Assembly (NCBI GenBank): GCA_023435435.1
Contig: JAEYRW010000083.1
Coordinates: 1-18,469 of the forward strand
DNA: 18,469 nucleotides
Direction: 5' to 3'
DNA from: Bacillota bacterium
GTDB taxonomy: Bacteria; Bacillota; Clostridia; Christensenellales; Aristaeellaceae
In this document: positions 1-7,208 of the stretch, in pieces
How the letters are laid out: each line of letters starts with the position of its first letter
Numbering within the stretch: position 1 is the first letter of the stretch
The notes under the pieces: model-generated
The model's input: only the letters and a program-made list of their open reading frames with translations
The model's database searches: none
What the model was told of the DNA's origin: nothing
Made by a program: the position numbers and the translations under genes

Positions 1-18
1 CAGGCGGTTGAATGTGTC

Positions 19-1278
19 TCAAATTCCCAGCTTCCGCCTGTCCAGCGCCTTGGCCTCCCGGATTGCGGTCACCGGTTCGAGGGCGTAGCGTGCCGCGTCG
101 ATCAGATGGTTGTCCCGGTCGGGGTACGCCGCGATGAGCACGCCGCCCGGCCCTCGGGCGTACTCGTAATGGGCGAATTCCCGCGCGGCGTTGGGACAGC
201 GCGCCGGGTCGATGACGATCTCGCGCGCCTCCTGCATCTGCCGGATGCCCCGCTCCACGCTTCCCGGTCCCTTCTTCGCGGCAAGCGCCTTCACGCCCCG
301 CCGCCTGAGTTCCTCAATCATCCGCGGGTCGGCCGAATCGCAGATGACGTGCTCACCCGCGCCCAGTTTTTTTGTGACCTCCGCCGCCAGCCGGTCGACG
401 GGCGCACGCACCTCGCAGAATTCGTCGAGAAACGTCAGCCGCTTGAGCCGCCCGTCGTAGGAGAGCCGCACGAACGCGTCCGGGTCCACGGCGAAGCCGA
501 AGTCCAGTCCGCAATAGACGCGCTCGCACCCCGCGATTTCCGCATCGCCTACGGCCCGCAGATTCAGGTTTTCAAACACCTGTGCGCCCGTACCCACCGC
601 CTCGCCCAGATACATGTGCCGGTACGCCCGCTCGTCCGACCGGCGCAGCGCCTCGGCGTCGCGCAGGAATCCTTGGCCCAGCCATTGGGGCGGCAGCATC
701 CGGTAGTCGCTTAAGTGGACGAGCCGCCCGGGCACGGGACACGCGGCCTCTGCGTTGACCCAGTTTCCGGCGGAGAGGGGCGGGTTGTAGGAAAGAAACG
801 TCGCCGCCTCCCCGCCCCGGACGACGCTGGCCTTGATGGTGCGCACGTCCTCCATTCCGGAAAACTCCGTCAGTTCCTCGAACCACAGGCACCCGAAGTG
901 CCCGTGGGCCAGCTTCATGGACTTGGCCTTCCCCGGATCGTCCGCCCCCCGGAACAGAATCTTCTGCCCCGTGGGCAGATAGACCATCTCCGGCGGCGTG
1001 ACTTTCGCGCCCCAGAGCGTCTCCACACCCAGCATGCGCGAAGCCCAGATCAGCTGCTCCAAGACCGAATCGCGGATCGTCGCCGCGACCTTGCGGAACA
1101 CCGCACCGTTCAGCTCAGGGTCTCGCATGAGGATGAGGATCAGCTCCACCGACGCGAAGCTCGATTTGCCCGAGCCCCGCCCCCCGCCCAGCCAATATTC
1201 GCCGTGCCCATGACGCCTCAAGTCCGCGTGCACCGGGTAAAACGCCGGCGCGATGAGCGCGCTAAGTCGCGCTTGCAT
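19..1278 (-). CDS. Phage terminase large subunit (PBSX/XtmB-like)
   Basis: This is the motor and nuclease that packages phage DNA into proheads. The 419-residue protein has a Walker A motif GGRGSGKS at residues 32-39 and a Walker B-like CLWFEE at 130-135. The C-terminal RNase H-like nuclease has acidic residues in GLDFGF (D259), ICDSADPR (D314, D317) and DRDNHLIDAARY (D389, D394). Length and motif order fit an intact large terminase. The ATG lies inside the 3' end of the small terminase gene (17-bp overlap), which suggests translational coupling. Only 18 bases of the next phage gene region are in the window, and no start is visible there. The packaging strategy (cos or pac) cannot be read from this sequence. 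Confidence 0.93.
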   Translation of the reverse strand: MQARLSALIAPAFYPVHADLRRHGHGEYWLGGGRGSGKSSFASVELILILMRDPELNGAVFRKVAATIRDSVLEQLIWASRMLGVETLWGAKVTPPEMVYLPTGQKILFRGADDPGKAKSMKLAHGHFGCLWFEELTEFSGMEDVRTIKASVVRGGEAATFLSYNPPLSAGNWVNAEAACPVPGRLVHLSDYRMLPPQWLGQGFLRDAEALRRSDERAYRHMYLGEAVGTGAQVFENLNLRAVGDAEIAGCERVYCGLDFGFAVDPDAFVRLSYDGRLKRLTFLDEFCEVRAPVDRLAAEVTKKLGAGEHVICDSADPRMIEELRRRGVKALAAKKGPGSVERGIRQMQEAREIVIDPARCPNAAREFAHYEYARGPGGVLIAAYPDRDNHLIDAARYALEPVTAIREAKALDRRKLGI

Positions 1279-1627
1279 CCGGGATGTCGTCGACGATCAC
1301 CGCCGGTTCGGGTTTTGTGCCGTCCTCTCCGAAATAGCCCATGCGCTTGGCCAGCATTTCAGCCGCCTTCATGCGCGTGTTGAGCTCCCTGTCGTCCGAT
1401 CCGTCCCCGCCGCGCATCACCTCCGTCAAAAATCCCAGAATCTCGTCTGCCGATGCCACCCGGCCCGCGTCCATGCCCCCGATCCGCTTTTCCAAGTACG
1501 CCCTCACTCCCTTCTGCCTCTTGACGTGCTCCGCATAATGAATCGAATAGCCGGCCTTGACGGCGGATTTGCGCGCGTTGCCCGTCTCGAGGTAATACTC
1601 CGCAAACCGCTTCTGCCTCTCCGTCAT
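1262..1627 (-). CDS. Phage terminase small subunit (Terminase_2/XtmA-like)
   Basis: This 121-residue protein should recognise phage DNA and load the large subunit. The N-terminus (MTERQKRFAEYYLETGNA, then a short helix, AVKAGYS and a second helix) is the usual helix-turn-helix start of the Terminase_2 family, and the length fits. The start is supported by a purine-rich GGAGGGG about 8-15 bases upstream. It is the first gene of the leftward transcript, which begins at a promoter placed at 1671-1699. It directly overlaps the large terminase gene. Its position next to a repressor-controlled promoter, with no early genes between, is unusual for a complete temperate phage. Confidence 0.9.
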   Translation of the reverse strand: MTERQKRFAEYYLETGNARKSAVKAGYSIHYAEHVKRQKGVRAYLEKRIGGMDAGRVASADEILGFLTEVMRGGDGSDDRELNTRMKAAEMLAKRMGYFGEDGTKPEPAVIVDDIPDASAT

Positions 1628-1647
1628 TCTCCGCTCCCCTCCACTCT

Positions 1648-1663
1648 TAACCGTTTTCGGTTA
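1648..1663. promoter_or_regulatory. Repressor operator O1
   Basis: TAACCGTTTTCGGTTA is a perfect inverted repeat with 6-bp arms around a 4-bp centre. It covers the predicted start of the leftward terminase transcript. It shares the ACCG-N4-CGG core with O2 and O3, and its neighbour gene is a CI/LexA-like repressor, which is the expected ligand. Confidence 0.75.
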
Positions 1664-1670
1664 TGAATAG

Positions 1671-1699
1671 ATAATATCACCGCAAACGGGTAATGTCAA
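1671..1699 (-). promoter_or_regulatory. Leftward sigma-A promoter of the terminase genes
   Basis: Read on the minus strand, TTGACA (1694-1699) is a perfect -35 box and TATTAT (1671-1676) a near-perfect -10 box, with exactly 17 bp between. The entire spacer is operator O2, so repressor bound there would block RNA polymerase. Transcription should begin near 1664, inside operator O1. Confidence 0.85.
1677..1692. promoter_or_regulatory. Repressor operator O2
   Basis: TCACCGCAAACGGGTA matches the ACCG-N4-CGG core of O1 with slightly imperfect outer arms. It occupies the 17-bp spacer of the leftward promoter almost exactly. Its centre is 29 bp from that of O1. Confidence 0.72.
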
Positions 1700-1719
1700 T
1701 GGGAAGTGACCCGAAAAAT

Positions 1720-1735
1720 TACCCGTATACGGTTG
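1720..1735. promoter_or_regulatory. Repressor operator O3
   Basis: TACCCGTATACGGTTG has a perfect CCGTATACGG core and overlaps the -35 box of the rightward repressor promoter at 1733-1738. That position suits negative autoregulation of the repressor gene. A lone half site, GACCCG, lies just upstream at 1708-1713. Confidence 0.7.
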
Positions 1736-1761
1736 TGTTTTGACCTAGAACCGGATATAAT
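1733..1761 (+). promoter_or_regulatory. Rightward promoter of the repressor gene
   Basis: A perfect TATAAT (1756-1761) follows TTGTGT (1733-1738) after exactly 17 bp. The -35 box is weak and is overlapped by operator O3. Transcription would start near 1768, giving a very short leader before the repressor ribosome binding site. Confidence 0.7.
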
Positions 1762-1784
1762 GAGGACAAAGGGGGCTGAAAGGG

Positions 1785-2420
1785 ATGGGCTTGAGCGAAA
1801 AATTAACAATTCTGAAGACAAAAAAAAATCTCACGACGGAGATGCTTGCGACGCTTTCGGGTGTTCCGAGGGGCACGATCAATAAAATTCTGAACGGCGA
1901 GACGCAGAACCCCACGGCGCGCACGCTTGCGCAGCTGGCCAAGGCGCTCGATTGCGCCCCCGGCATCCTTTACGCGGCGGACGACGAGGCCGGGCCGGAT
2001 GAGCTGCCGCTGCCCGCATTTTCCAACGTGCTCCCCGTGACGCGGCGCCGGGTGCCCGTTCTCGGCACCATTTCCGCGGGCGTGCCCATTCTCGCCGAGG
2101 AGGAGCACGAGCTCTATGCCGCCAGCGGCGAGCCCGTTCGCTGCGACTTTGCCCTGCGTGTCAAGGGCTCCAGCATGATCGGCGCGCGCATCCATGACGG
2201 CGATATCGTCTTCATCCGTGCCCAGCCCGACGTCGACGACGGTCAGATCGCCGCCGTCGCCATCGGCGACGAAGCCACCCTCAAGCGCCTCTACCACGTT
2301 CGCGGCGGCATCACCCTCGTCGCCGAAAATCCTGATTTCCCGCCCATGGTCTTCACCGGCGAAGACTGCCAGCTCATTCGCATCCTCGGCCGTGCCGTGG
2401 GGTTTCAGAGCAGGCTGTAG
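1785..2420 (+). CDS. CI/LexA-type phage repressor (XRE HTH + S24 peptidase)
   Basis: This 211-residue protein has an N-terminal XRE helix-turn-helix (about residues 5-62) and a C-terminal S24 peptidase domain (about 90-205). The likely autocleavage bond is Ala98-Gly99 in ISAGV. The nucleophile is Ser130 in GSSM and the general base Lys167 in TLKRLY. The 37-residue spacing between them is the same as in LexA (Ser119/Lys156). It should therefore keep the leftward terminase promoter off and lose activity on SOS-induced self-cleavage. AAAGGGGG sits 9 bases before the ATG. It is transcribed away from the terminases and ends at a strong hairpin terminator. A host LexA is a less likely reading, because the adjacent genes are phage genes and the operators are local and phage-like. 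Confidence 0.93.
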   Translation: MGLSEKLTILKTKKNLTTEMLATLSGVPRGTINKILNGETQNPTARTLAQLAKALDCAPGILYAADDEAGPDELPLPAFSNVLPVTRRRVPVLGTISAGVPILAEEEHELYAASGEPVRCDFALRVKGSSMIGARIHDGDIVFIRAQPDVDDGQIAAVAIGDEATLKRLYHVRGGITLVAENPDFPPMVFTGEDCQLIRILGRAVGFQSRL

Positions 2421-2427
2421 GGGAAGG

Positions 2428-2462
2428 AACGCCTGGGGCAGAGCCCCAGGCGTTTCCTTTCG
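2428..2462. terminator. Intrinsic terminator between repressor and sugar operon
   Basis: A perfect 12-bp GC-rich stem (AACGCCTGGGGC, 2428-2439, pairing with 2443-2454) has a 3-base loop and is followed by a T-rich run. It lies between the convergent repressor and isomerase genes (stops at 2420 and 2466) and can serve both strands. Confidence 0.85.
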
Positions 2463-2465
2463 TTC

Positions 2466-3863
2466 TTACTCGATGTCCACCACCTCATACCCCAGGTATG
2501 TGGTGAACGCTTCGCGCAGGGCGCCTGCCATGTGTCCGACGCCGATGGTGGTGTGGTGCTTGAAGCCGCCGCGCGCCAGGCGGATGAGTTTGTTCTGGAG
2601 GTCGGGGATTTCGGCCACGCCGCCGCAGCCGAAATAACCGTCCTCGATGGGTTCGCCGGTAAAGCTGCCCTGGCTTGCGTAGACGACGAGCTTGCCGGAA
2701 TCGGTGAGGCAGTTGGAGAACGTCATGGGGAAGGGGCGGATGCGCCCCTCGTTGCTGCCCCAGCCGCTGCCCGGGTCGCCTTTTTTGAACATTTTGTGCT
2801 CGGTGACGGTGCCCTTGCCGTCCATGAGCGACTGGGCCACGGGTCCGCAGTGGAACAGGATCACCTTGTTTTCGTCCTCGCCGTAGTTGTTGTTCCAGTC
2901 GAGGCAGGCGGTGGGCTGGCCGGAAGCGAGGGCCATGGCGCGCATGGTGATGGCGGAGCACAAATCGATCTCGCAGGAGGTGACGATGCCCCGGTCGTTG
3001 AGCTCGCTGACGAGCACGCACGGGCACACCCGGAGAATCGTTTCCATCTCGTTCCAGCAGCGCAGCGTAATGGCGTCGAGCCGGTATTCGGCGATGTACT
3101 CGTCGATGACCACCGAGATTTTTGAGAGTGTATTCCTGTTTTCCTCGGGCACCAGCGAGAAATCCGCGTAGTTCAGGAGCCGCGCCTTCTTCGCGAGAAC
3201 CCGCGGATCATCGTTTTTGGTCTGCCCGACCTTGTGGATGAGCTCGGAGAGGTCGAAGGACTCCACGTTGATGCCGTAGCGCTGCAGCGCCACCTCGTCG
3301 AAGCGCACAGTCTTGAACGCGGTGGTGCGCGCGCCCAGCGCGCCGAGGTTGAAGCGCCGCATGCCGCCCACCACCCGGCAGACGGCGGCGAACTCTTCGA
3401 GGTTCGCGCGGAACGCGGGGGAGAGGGGATGCGCCACATGGGGCTTAAGTACCGTAAACGGCACCCGATACTGGGTGAACACATCGGTGACGGAAAACTT
3501 GCCGCAGAACGCGTCGCGCCGGTTGGCGAAGTCCATTTTGCCGATCTCGTCGGGGTACGCCTGCATGAGGATGGGCACACCCGCGTCCTGGAGCGCGGCG
3601 ATGGCCCCGTTCTCGTCGATGAAAATGGGCATGCAGAGAATCACGCCGTCGTATTCCCCCGCGTGCGCCTTGAGCCAGGCGGCGTACTTCAGCCCTTCCT
3701 CGCGGGTTTCCACCGCGCCGTAGCGGGTGAGGCCTTCGTCCGTCATGATGAAATCGTAGCCCGCGCCTTTTACGGCCTTGGCCATCTCGGCCCGCGCGCC
3801 CGCGATGAGCTCCGCGGGCATGAATCCCCGGTTCCCGAAGAAAAGCGCAAATGTCGTCTTCAT
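2466..3863 (-). CDS. FucI-like ketol-isomerase (L-fucose/L-arabinose isomerase family)
   Basis: This protein should interconvert an aldose and a ketose with a divalent metal. The start chosen gives 465 residues and has an excellent AAGGAGGA (3869-3876) 5 bases before the ATG; a longer frame upstream only shadows the aldolase gene. The C-terminal half carries the pattern of FucI-like isomerases: SCEIDLCSAITM (E298), LDWNN (D322) and FHCG (H338), the three expected metal ligands, and later FKHHTTIGVGH (434-444). It is shorter than E. coli FucI (about 590 residues) and closer to the small uncharacterised FucI-like group, some of which act on other sugars such as sulfoquinovose. It is third in a kinase-aldolase-isomerase operon, 11 bases after the aldolase stop. 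The substrate cannot be assigned from sequence. Confidence 0.85.
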   Translation of the reverse strand: MKTTFALFFGNRGFMPAELIAGARAEMAKAVKGAGYDFIMTDEGLTRYGAVETREEGLKYAAWLKAHAGEYDGVILCMPIFIDENGAIAALQDAGVPILMQAYPDEIGKMDFANRRDAFCGKFSVTDVFTQYRVPFTVLKPHVAHPLSPAFRANLEEFAAVCRVVGGMRRFNLGALGARTTAFKTVRFDEVALQRYGINVESFDLSELIHKVGQTKNDDPRVLAKKARLLNYADFSLVPEENRNTLSKISVVIDEYIAEYRLDAITLRCWNEMETILRVCPCVLVSELNDRGIVTSCEIDLCSAITMRAMALASGQPTACLDWNNNYGEDENKVILFHCGPVAQSLMDGKGTVTEHKMFKKGDPGSGWGSNEGRIRPFPMTFSNCLTDSGKLVVYASQGSFTGEPIEDGYFGCGGVAEIPDLQNKLIRLARGGFKHHTTIGVGHMAGALREAFTTYLGYEVVDIE

Positions 3864-3874
3864 GGAAATCCTCC

Positions 3875-4738
3875 TTATCTGTCCATCGAGAACATCCGGA
3901 TCGCGCCCTCCACGTCCGCCTGAATCGCCCGCTCGGCGGTCTGGGCCACGTCGTGGAAGTAGACGATTTTCCCGCCCGCCGCGCGGATCATTTCGCGCAC
4001 GGCCTCGCCGCCGGATTTCGCCATGTAGGTGTAATAGTTGATCTTGCGGATGCCCAGCCCGATGACCCTGTGAAAATCCGCCTCGCACACGCCCGAGCCG
4101 CCGTGCATGACCAAAGGCACGTTTACCTTTGCGCGGACGCGTTCAAGCACGCTGAAATCAAGCTGTGGCGCCTTGAGATACAGCCCGTGGGCGGTGCCGA
4201 AGGAACAGGCCAGCGCGTCCACGCCCGTCTCGCGCACGAACATCTCCGCGTCGCCGGGGTTTGTGTACACCTGCGCCCCGCCGTCCTCATACTCGCCCTC
4301 GTGACCTTCGCCCATTTCGCGCTTGCCCAGCGCGCCCAATTCCGCCTCGATGCATGCGCCCCGCTCGTGGGCCAGCGCGGCCGCGGCGCGGGTGGCAGCG
4401 ATGTTTTGGGCGAAGTCGGCGGTGGAGCCGTCGAACATCACGGAATTGAACCCCACATCCAACGCCCGGGTCACATACGCAATGTCCTCGCCATGATCGA
4501 GGTGAACGCAAACGGGCACCGCCGCCCGCTGGGCGAGGGCCACCATCACCGGTCCGATCTCGGAAAGCGGCGCGTAGCGCTCGTGCACCTGTGCGTGCAT
4601 GACGATGACGGGCCGGTTCAGCTTCTCCGCCGCGCGCAAAGTCCCGAGCAGGGATTCGAGGTTCGGCGTGTTGAACGCGCCGACGGCGTTTTTGTGGGCC
4701 TCGGCGGTGCCTAAAATTGAGGTAAGCGATGCAAGCAT
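3875..4738 (-). CDS. Class II (zinc) ketose-phosphate aldolase, FbaA/GatY-like
   Basis: This enzyme should cleave a phosphorylated ketose to dihydroxyacetone phosphate and an aldehyde. The 287-residue protein has the hallmarks of class II FBP/tagatose-BP aldolases. HLDHGED contains catalytic D81 and zinc ligand H82, EAELGALG spans 131-138, SFGTAHGLY contains H184, MHGGSG contains H212, and GIRKINYYT spans 229-237. The ATG abuts the kinase stop codon (TAAATG), and its ribosome binding site (GAAGGGG) lies inside the last kinase codons, so translation is coupled. Length is normal and the key residues are present. Whether it acts on a mono- or bisphosphate is unknown; a single kinase in the operon favours a monophosphate unless a host phosphofructokinase acts too. 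Confidence 0.92.
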   Translation of the reverse strand: MLASLTSILGTAEAHKNAVGAFNTPNLESLLGTLRAAEKLNRPVIVMHAQVHERYAPLSEIGPVMVALAQRAAVPVCVHLDHGEDIAYVTRALDVGFNSVMFDGSTADFAQNIAATRAAAALAHERGACIEAELGALGKREMGEGHEGEYEDGGAQVYTNPGDAEMFVRETGVDALACSFGTAHGLYLKAPQLDFSVLERVRAKVNVPLVMHGGSGVCEADFHRVIGLGIRKINYYTYMAKSGGEAVREMIRAAGGKIVYFHDVAQTAERAIQADVEGAIRMFSMDR

Positions 4739-6211
4739 TTATATATCCCCTTCCATGAGCGGCCGGACGGCGTCGTACACCCTCCGATAGCGCCCGAAAA
4801 TTTCAGTGTATCTCTCGTGAAAATCCGCGCGGGGCTCGTAGGTCTCCCGCACGCCGACGAACGTCTTCGCCGCTTCGGCGAGGTCGCGAAACGCGCCGCA
4901 GGCGACGCCCGTCAGCATGATCCCGCCGATGGTGCCCGCGTCGTCGTTTCGCATGCGCCGAATGGGCACGTTCAAAACGTCCGCCTTCATCTGCAGCCAC
5001 GCCCGGGCGCGCGCGCCGCCGCCGGTGGCGTTGAGGGACTTGATTTCGATGCCGCACGCCGCCAGCCGTTCCCGGTTCAGCGCCATTTCGTAGCACACGC
5101 CCTCGAGCATGGCGCGGTAGACGTCCGCCTGGGTCTTTTCCAGCGTCAGGCCCAGAATCGCGCCCCTGGCGCCCGCGTCCATGTACGGCGTCGCCGCGCC
5201 CGCAAAGTGGGGGAGAACCAGCATCCCCGTCGGCACGTCGCGCATCCGCGCCTCGAGGGCCTCGTAGCCCCCCTGCCCCGGCGCGTAGCCCGCCATGTTT
5301 TCGACGAACCACTTGGCCACCGCGCCGCCTGTGAACAGAAATGCGTATGTGACGTACAATCCCGGCCGCAGAAACGGCACCACCACGTAATTGTCCCTTT
5401 GCAGCCGTCCGTCCCGGTCCCAGCTGTCGAAGACGGGCGTCATGCACTGGGTTGTGCCCGCACCGTCCGTGGCCGCACCCGGCGCGAGCACCCCGGCGCC
5501 CACCGCCGCCGCCACCTGGTCGTGGCAGCCCGCCACCACCCGCGCGGATCTGGGCAAGCCCAGCTCGTCCGCCAGCGCGGGCCGGATCGTCCCGACGACC
5601 GCGCCCGTCCGAACCACCCGCGAAAACAGGGAGCGGTCGATTCCTGCGGCGGCGAGGATTTCGCCGCTCCAGTCGAGCCTTTCCACGTCCAGCGCCATGG
5701 TGCGCGCGGCCTCCGACCAATCGATGGCCCGTTCCCCCGTCAGGAGGAACGTGACGTAGTCCTCCATGAGGCAGACGTGTCGCGCCCTCGCGTAAGCCGC
5801 CGGGTCGTTGTTCCTGATCCACATGAGCTTGGGCAGGCTGTACATGGAGTGGGGCTTCGCGCCGCAAATGCCCTCGATGTCCGGCACGTTTTCCGCCAAG
5901 AACCGCGCCTCTGCGCCGCCGCGCGGGTCGGTGTAGAGCATGACGGGCAAAACAGGCTCGTCCCCTTCGTCCAGCAGCACAAAGCTCTCCCCAAACGCCG
6001 ACACGCCCACGGCCTCGATGAAAACCGTCCGCGCCGCCTCCCGGAGCAATGAGAAAACCGCGTCCCGCACAAGACGCGCGTCCAGCTCGCTCTTTCCCAT
6101 GCCGCGCGCGGCGGGATAGTCCCGAAAGCCGGAGAACAGAAGCGTTCCGCTTTCGTCGTAGGCGGTCAGCTTCGCGCCCGCCGTGCCGACGTCGATCCCC
6201 GCGATGGCCAT
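4739..6211 (-). CDS. FGGY-family carbohydrate kinase (xylulokinase-like)
   Basis: This ATP-dependent kinase should phosphorylate the ketose made by the downstream isomerase. The 490-residue protein shows the FGGY layout: N-terminal phosphate loop GIDVGTAGAK (5-14), catalytic base D231 in AGCHDQVAAAVGAG, the adenosine motif ATGGGA (395-400), and the following ARAWLQMKADVLNVPI block typical of xylulokinase-type members. The start is backed by AAAAGGGGG (6220-6228), 8 bases upstream. It is the first gene of the leftward operon and is divergent from a PocR/AraC regulator, its probable activator. Substrate specificity in this family cannot be read from motifs, so the xylulokinase label is only a resemblance. 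Confidence 0.92.
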   Translation of the reverse strand: MAIAGIDVGTAGAKLTAYDESGTLLFSGFRDYPAARGMGKSELDARLVRDAVFSLLREAARTVFIEAVGVSAFGESFVLLDEGDEPVLPVMLYTDPRGGAEARFLAENVPDIEGICGAKPHSMYSLPKLMWIRNNDPAAYARARHVCLMEDYVTFLLTGERAIDWSEAARTMALDVERLDWSGEILAAAGIDRSLFSRVVRTGAVVGTIRPALADELGLPRSARVVAGCHDQVAAAVGAGVLAPGAATDGAGTTQCMTPVFDSWDRDGRLQRDNYVVVPFLRPGLYVTYAFLFTGGAVAKWFVENMAGYAPGQGGYEALEARMRDVPTGMLVLPHFAGAATPYMDAGARGAILGLTLEKTQADVYRAMLEGVCYEMALNRERLAACGIEIKSLNATGGGARARAWLQMKADVLNVPIRRMRNDDAGTIGGIMLTGVACGAFRDLAEAAKTFVGVRETYEPRADFHERYTEIFGRYRRVYDAVRPLMEGDI

Positions 6212-6256
6212 GTGTCTCGCCCCCTTTTCAACCCATACTTTACAGGAAGGTCGCGT

Positions 6257-6289
6257 TATGATATAGTGAAAACTGTCCCGGATATGATA
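6257..6289. promoter_or_regulatory. Direct repeats in the divergent regulator/operon control region
   Basis: TATGATA occurs at 6257-6263 and again at 6283-6289, 26 bp apart, in the 119-bp spacer between the kinase and the regulator. AraC-family proteins bind asymmetric direct repeats near promoters, so this is a candidate binding site. No good -35 box is seen on either strand, consistent with activator-dependent transcription. The second copy may also serve as a -10 box (TATGAT) for the regulator gene. Confidence 0.4.
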
Positions 6290-6292
6290 AAA

Positions 6293-6311
6293 TCGTCCGC
6301 AATGCGGACGA
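6293..6311. promoter_or_regulatory. Perfect 19-bp palindrome upstream of the PocR/AraC regulator
   Basis: TCGTCCGCAATGCGGACGA has perfect 9-bp arms around a single base. It lies just before the regulator's ribosome binding site, where it could be an operator or a hairpin in the leader RNA. On the minus strand the stem is followed by TTTT, but there is no upstream minus-strand gene for it to terminate. Confidence 0.5.
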
Positions 6312-6330
6312 AAATTTGGGGGACGTGGAA

Positions 6331-7179
6331 ATGCTTGAGGTCAACCGGAGCCGCATGCGCACGCTGATGCGCGATTTTTACACCCTCACGGGCATCCGGA
6401 TGGTGCTCTTCGACGACCGGATGCGCGAGATCATGGCCTATCCCGATTTGCCCTGTGATTTTTGCCGGGAAATGCGCGGGGACGAGAAGTTCCGCGCGCG
6501 CTGCGTCGCCTGCGACCGGGCGGCGTTCTCCGCCAGCCGGAAAACCGACGAGCCCATCATCTACGCGTGCCACGCGGGGCTTACCGAAGCGGTGATGCGC
6601 ATCCGGGCGGACGGCGCGACGGCGGGCTATGTGATGTTCGGGCAGGTGATTCCCCGGGAATCGGCTTTCTCCACCCGGGCGCGGCTCGCCGGGCAGGGAC
6701 CGGCCCTCGTTCCGGCCATCGAGGGCATGCCGGAAAAGGACATGGCCGAGGTGCGCGCGGCGGCGACCATTCTGGACGCGCTGTCTGTGTATCTTTGGTC
6801 GAACAAGGTGGTGGGCGCGCCGGACGGCGACTTCGTCCGCATGCTGGACGACTTTGTGGACCGCCACATTGCGGAAAAGATATGCGCGGCGGACATTTGC
6901 CGCTTCTTCGGCATCGGGCGCACAAAGCTCTACCGCATCGCGGCGGAACGGCTCGGGCGGGGGGTGGGGGATTACGTGCGGGACAGGCGCGTCCTGTACG
7001 CGCGGCGGCTGTTGGGGGAAACCGACCTTTCCGTGAGCGAGGTGGCCACGGCGGCGGGATTTGCGGAATACAATTACTTCAGCCGCGTGTTTCGGGACGC
7101 AACAGGCCTGACGCCCCGGGAATGCCGCGCGCGCCGGGGCGCGAAAGGCGATTGCCGCGGGGACGCGGATGTGGTATAA
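6331..7179 (+). CDS. PocR-domain AraC-family transcriptional regulator
   Basis: The 282-residue protein has an N-terminal PocR sensor domain (about 10-160) and a C-terminal AraC/HTH_18 DNA-binding domain (about 175-270). In the sensor, cysteines C42, C45, C58 and C61 form a CxxC-x12-CxxC pattern, and the conserved CHAGL (80-84) and GQV motifs are present. The end of the HTH shows the family pattern FAEYNYFSRVFRDATGLTP. PocR domains are known or predicted to sense small molecules such as 1,2-propanediol, which suits a pathway producing three-carbon fragments. I chose the ATG at 6331, with GGGGG 8 bases upstream; a TTG at 6316 would add five residues. It is divergent from the kinase operon and is its likely activator. 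Confidence 0.88.
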   Translation: MLEVNRSRMRTLMRDFYTLTGIRMVLFDDRMREIMAYPDLPCDFCREMRGDEKFRARCVACDRAAFSASRKTDEPIIYACHAGLTEAVMRIRADGATAGYVMFGQVIPRESAFSTRARLAGQGPALVPAIEGMPEKDMAEVRAAATILDALSVYLWSNKVVGAPDGDFVRMLDDFVDRHIAEKICAADICRFFGIGRTKLYRIAAERLGRGVGDYVRDRRVLYARRLLGETDLSVSEVATAAGFAEYNYFSRVFRDATGLTPRECRARRGAKGDCRGDADVV

Positions 7180-7180
7180 T
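7152..7180 (+). promoter_or_regulatory. Promoter of the MATE transporter gene
   Basis: TTGCCG (7152-7157) and a perfect TATAAT (7175-7180) are separated by exactly 17 bp. The promoter lies within the last codons of the regulator gene, and the regulator's TAA stop is part of the -10 box. A small inverted repeat, CACGA-N4-TCGTG (7191-7204), follows and may be an operator. Confidence 0.7.
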
Positions 7181-7208
7181 CGGCAAAAAGCACGAACGGT
7201 CGTGACAT

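Noticed and set aside
106..714. Long plus-strand open frame (202 codons) opposite the terminase gene
   Set aside because: It is the antisense shadow of a convincing terminase with all motifs. In GC-rich DNA such frames are expected, and it has no ribosome binding site or family motif.
2421..2465. Phage attachment site at the element border
   Set aside because: Only a terminator is visible. There is no integrase and no second copy in the window, so an att site cannot be supported.
3864..4088. N-terminal extension of the isomerase frame
   Set aside because: This extension reads through the aldolase gene in a wrong frame, and the AAGGAGGA site before the ATG at 3863 marks the true start.
4817..6052. 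411-codon plus-strand frame opposite the kinase
   Set aside because: Low-complexity Arg/Ala/His-rich translation and antisense to an intact FGGY kinase with catalytic motifs.
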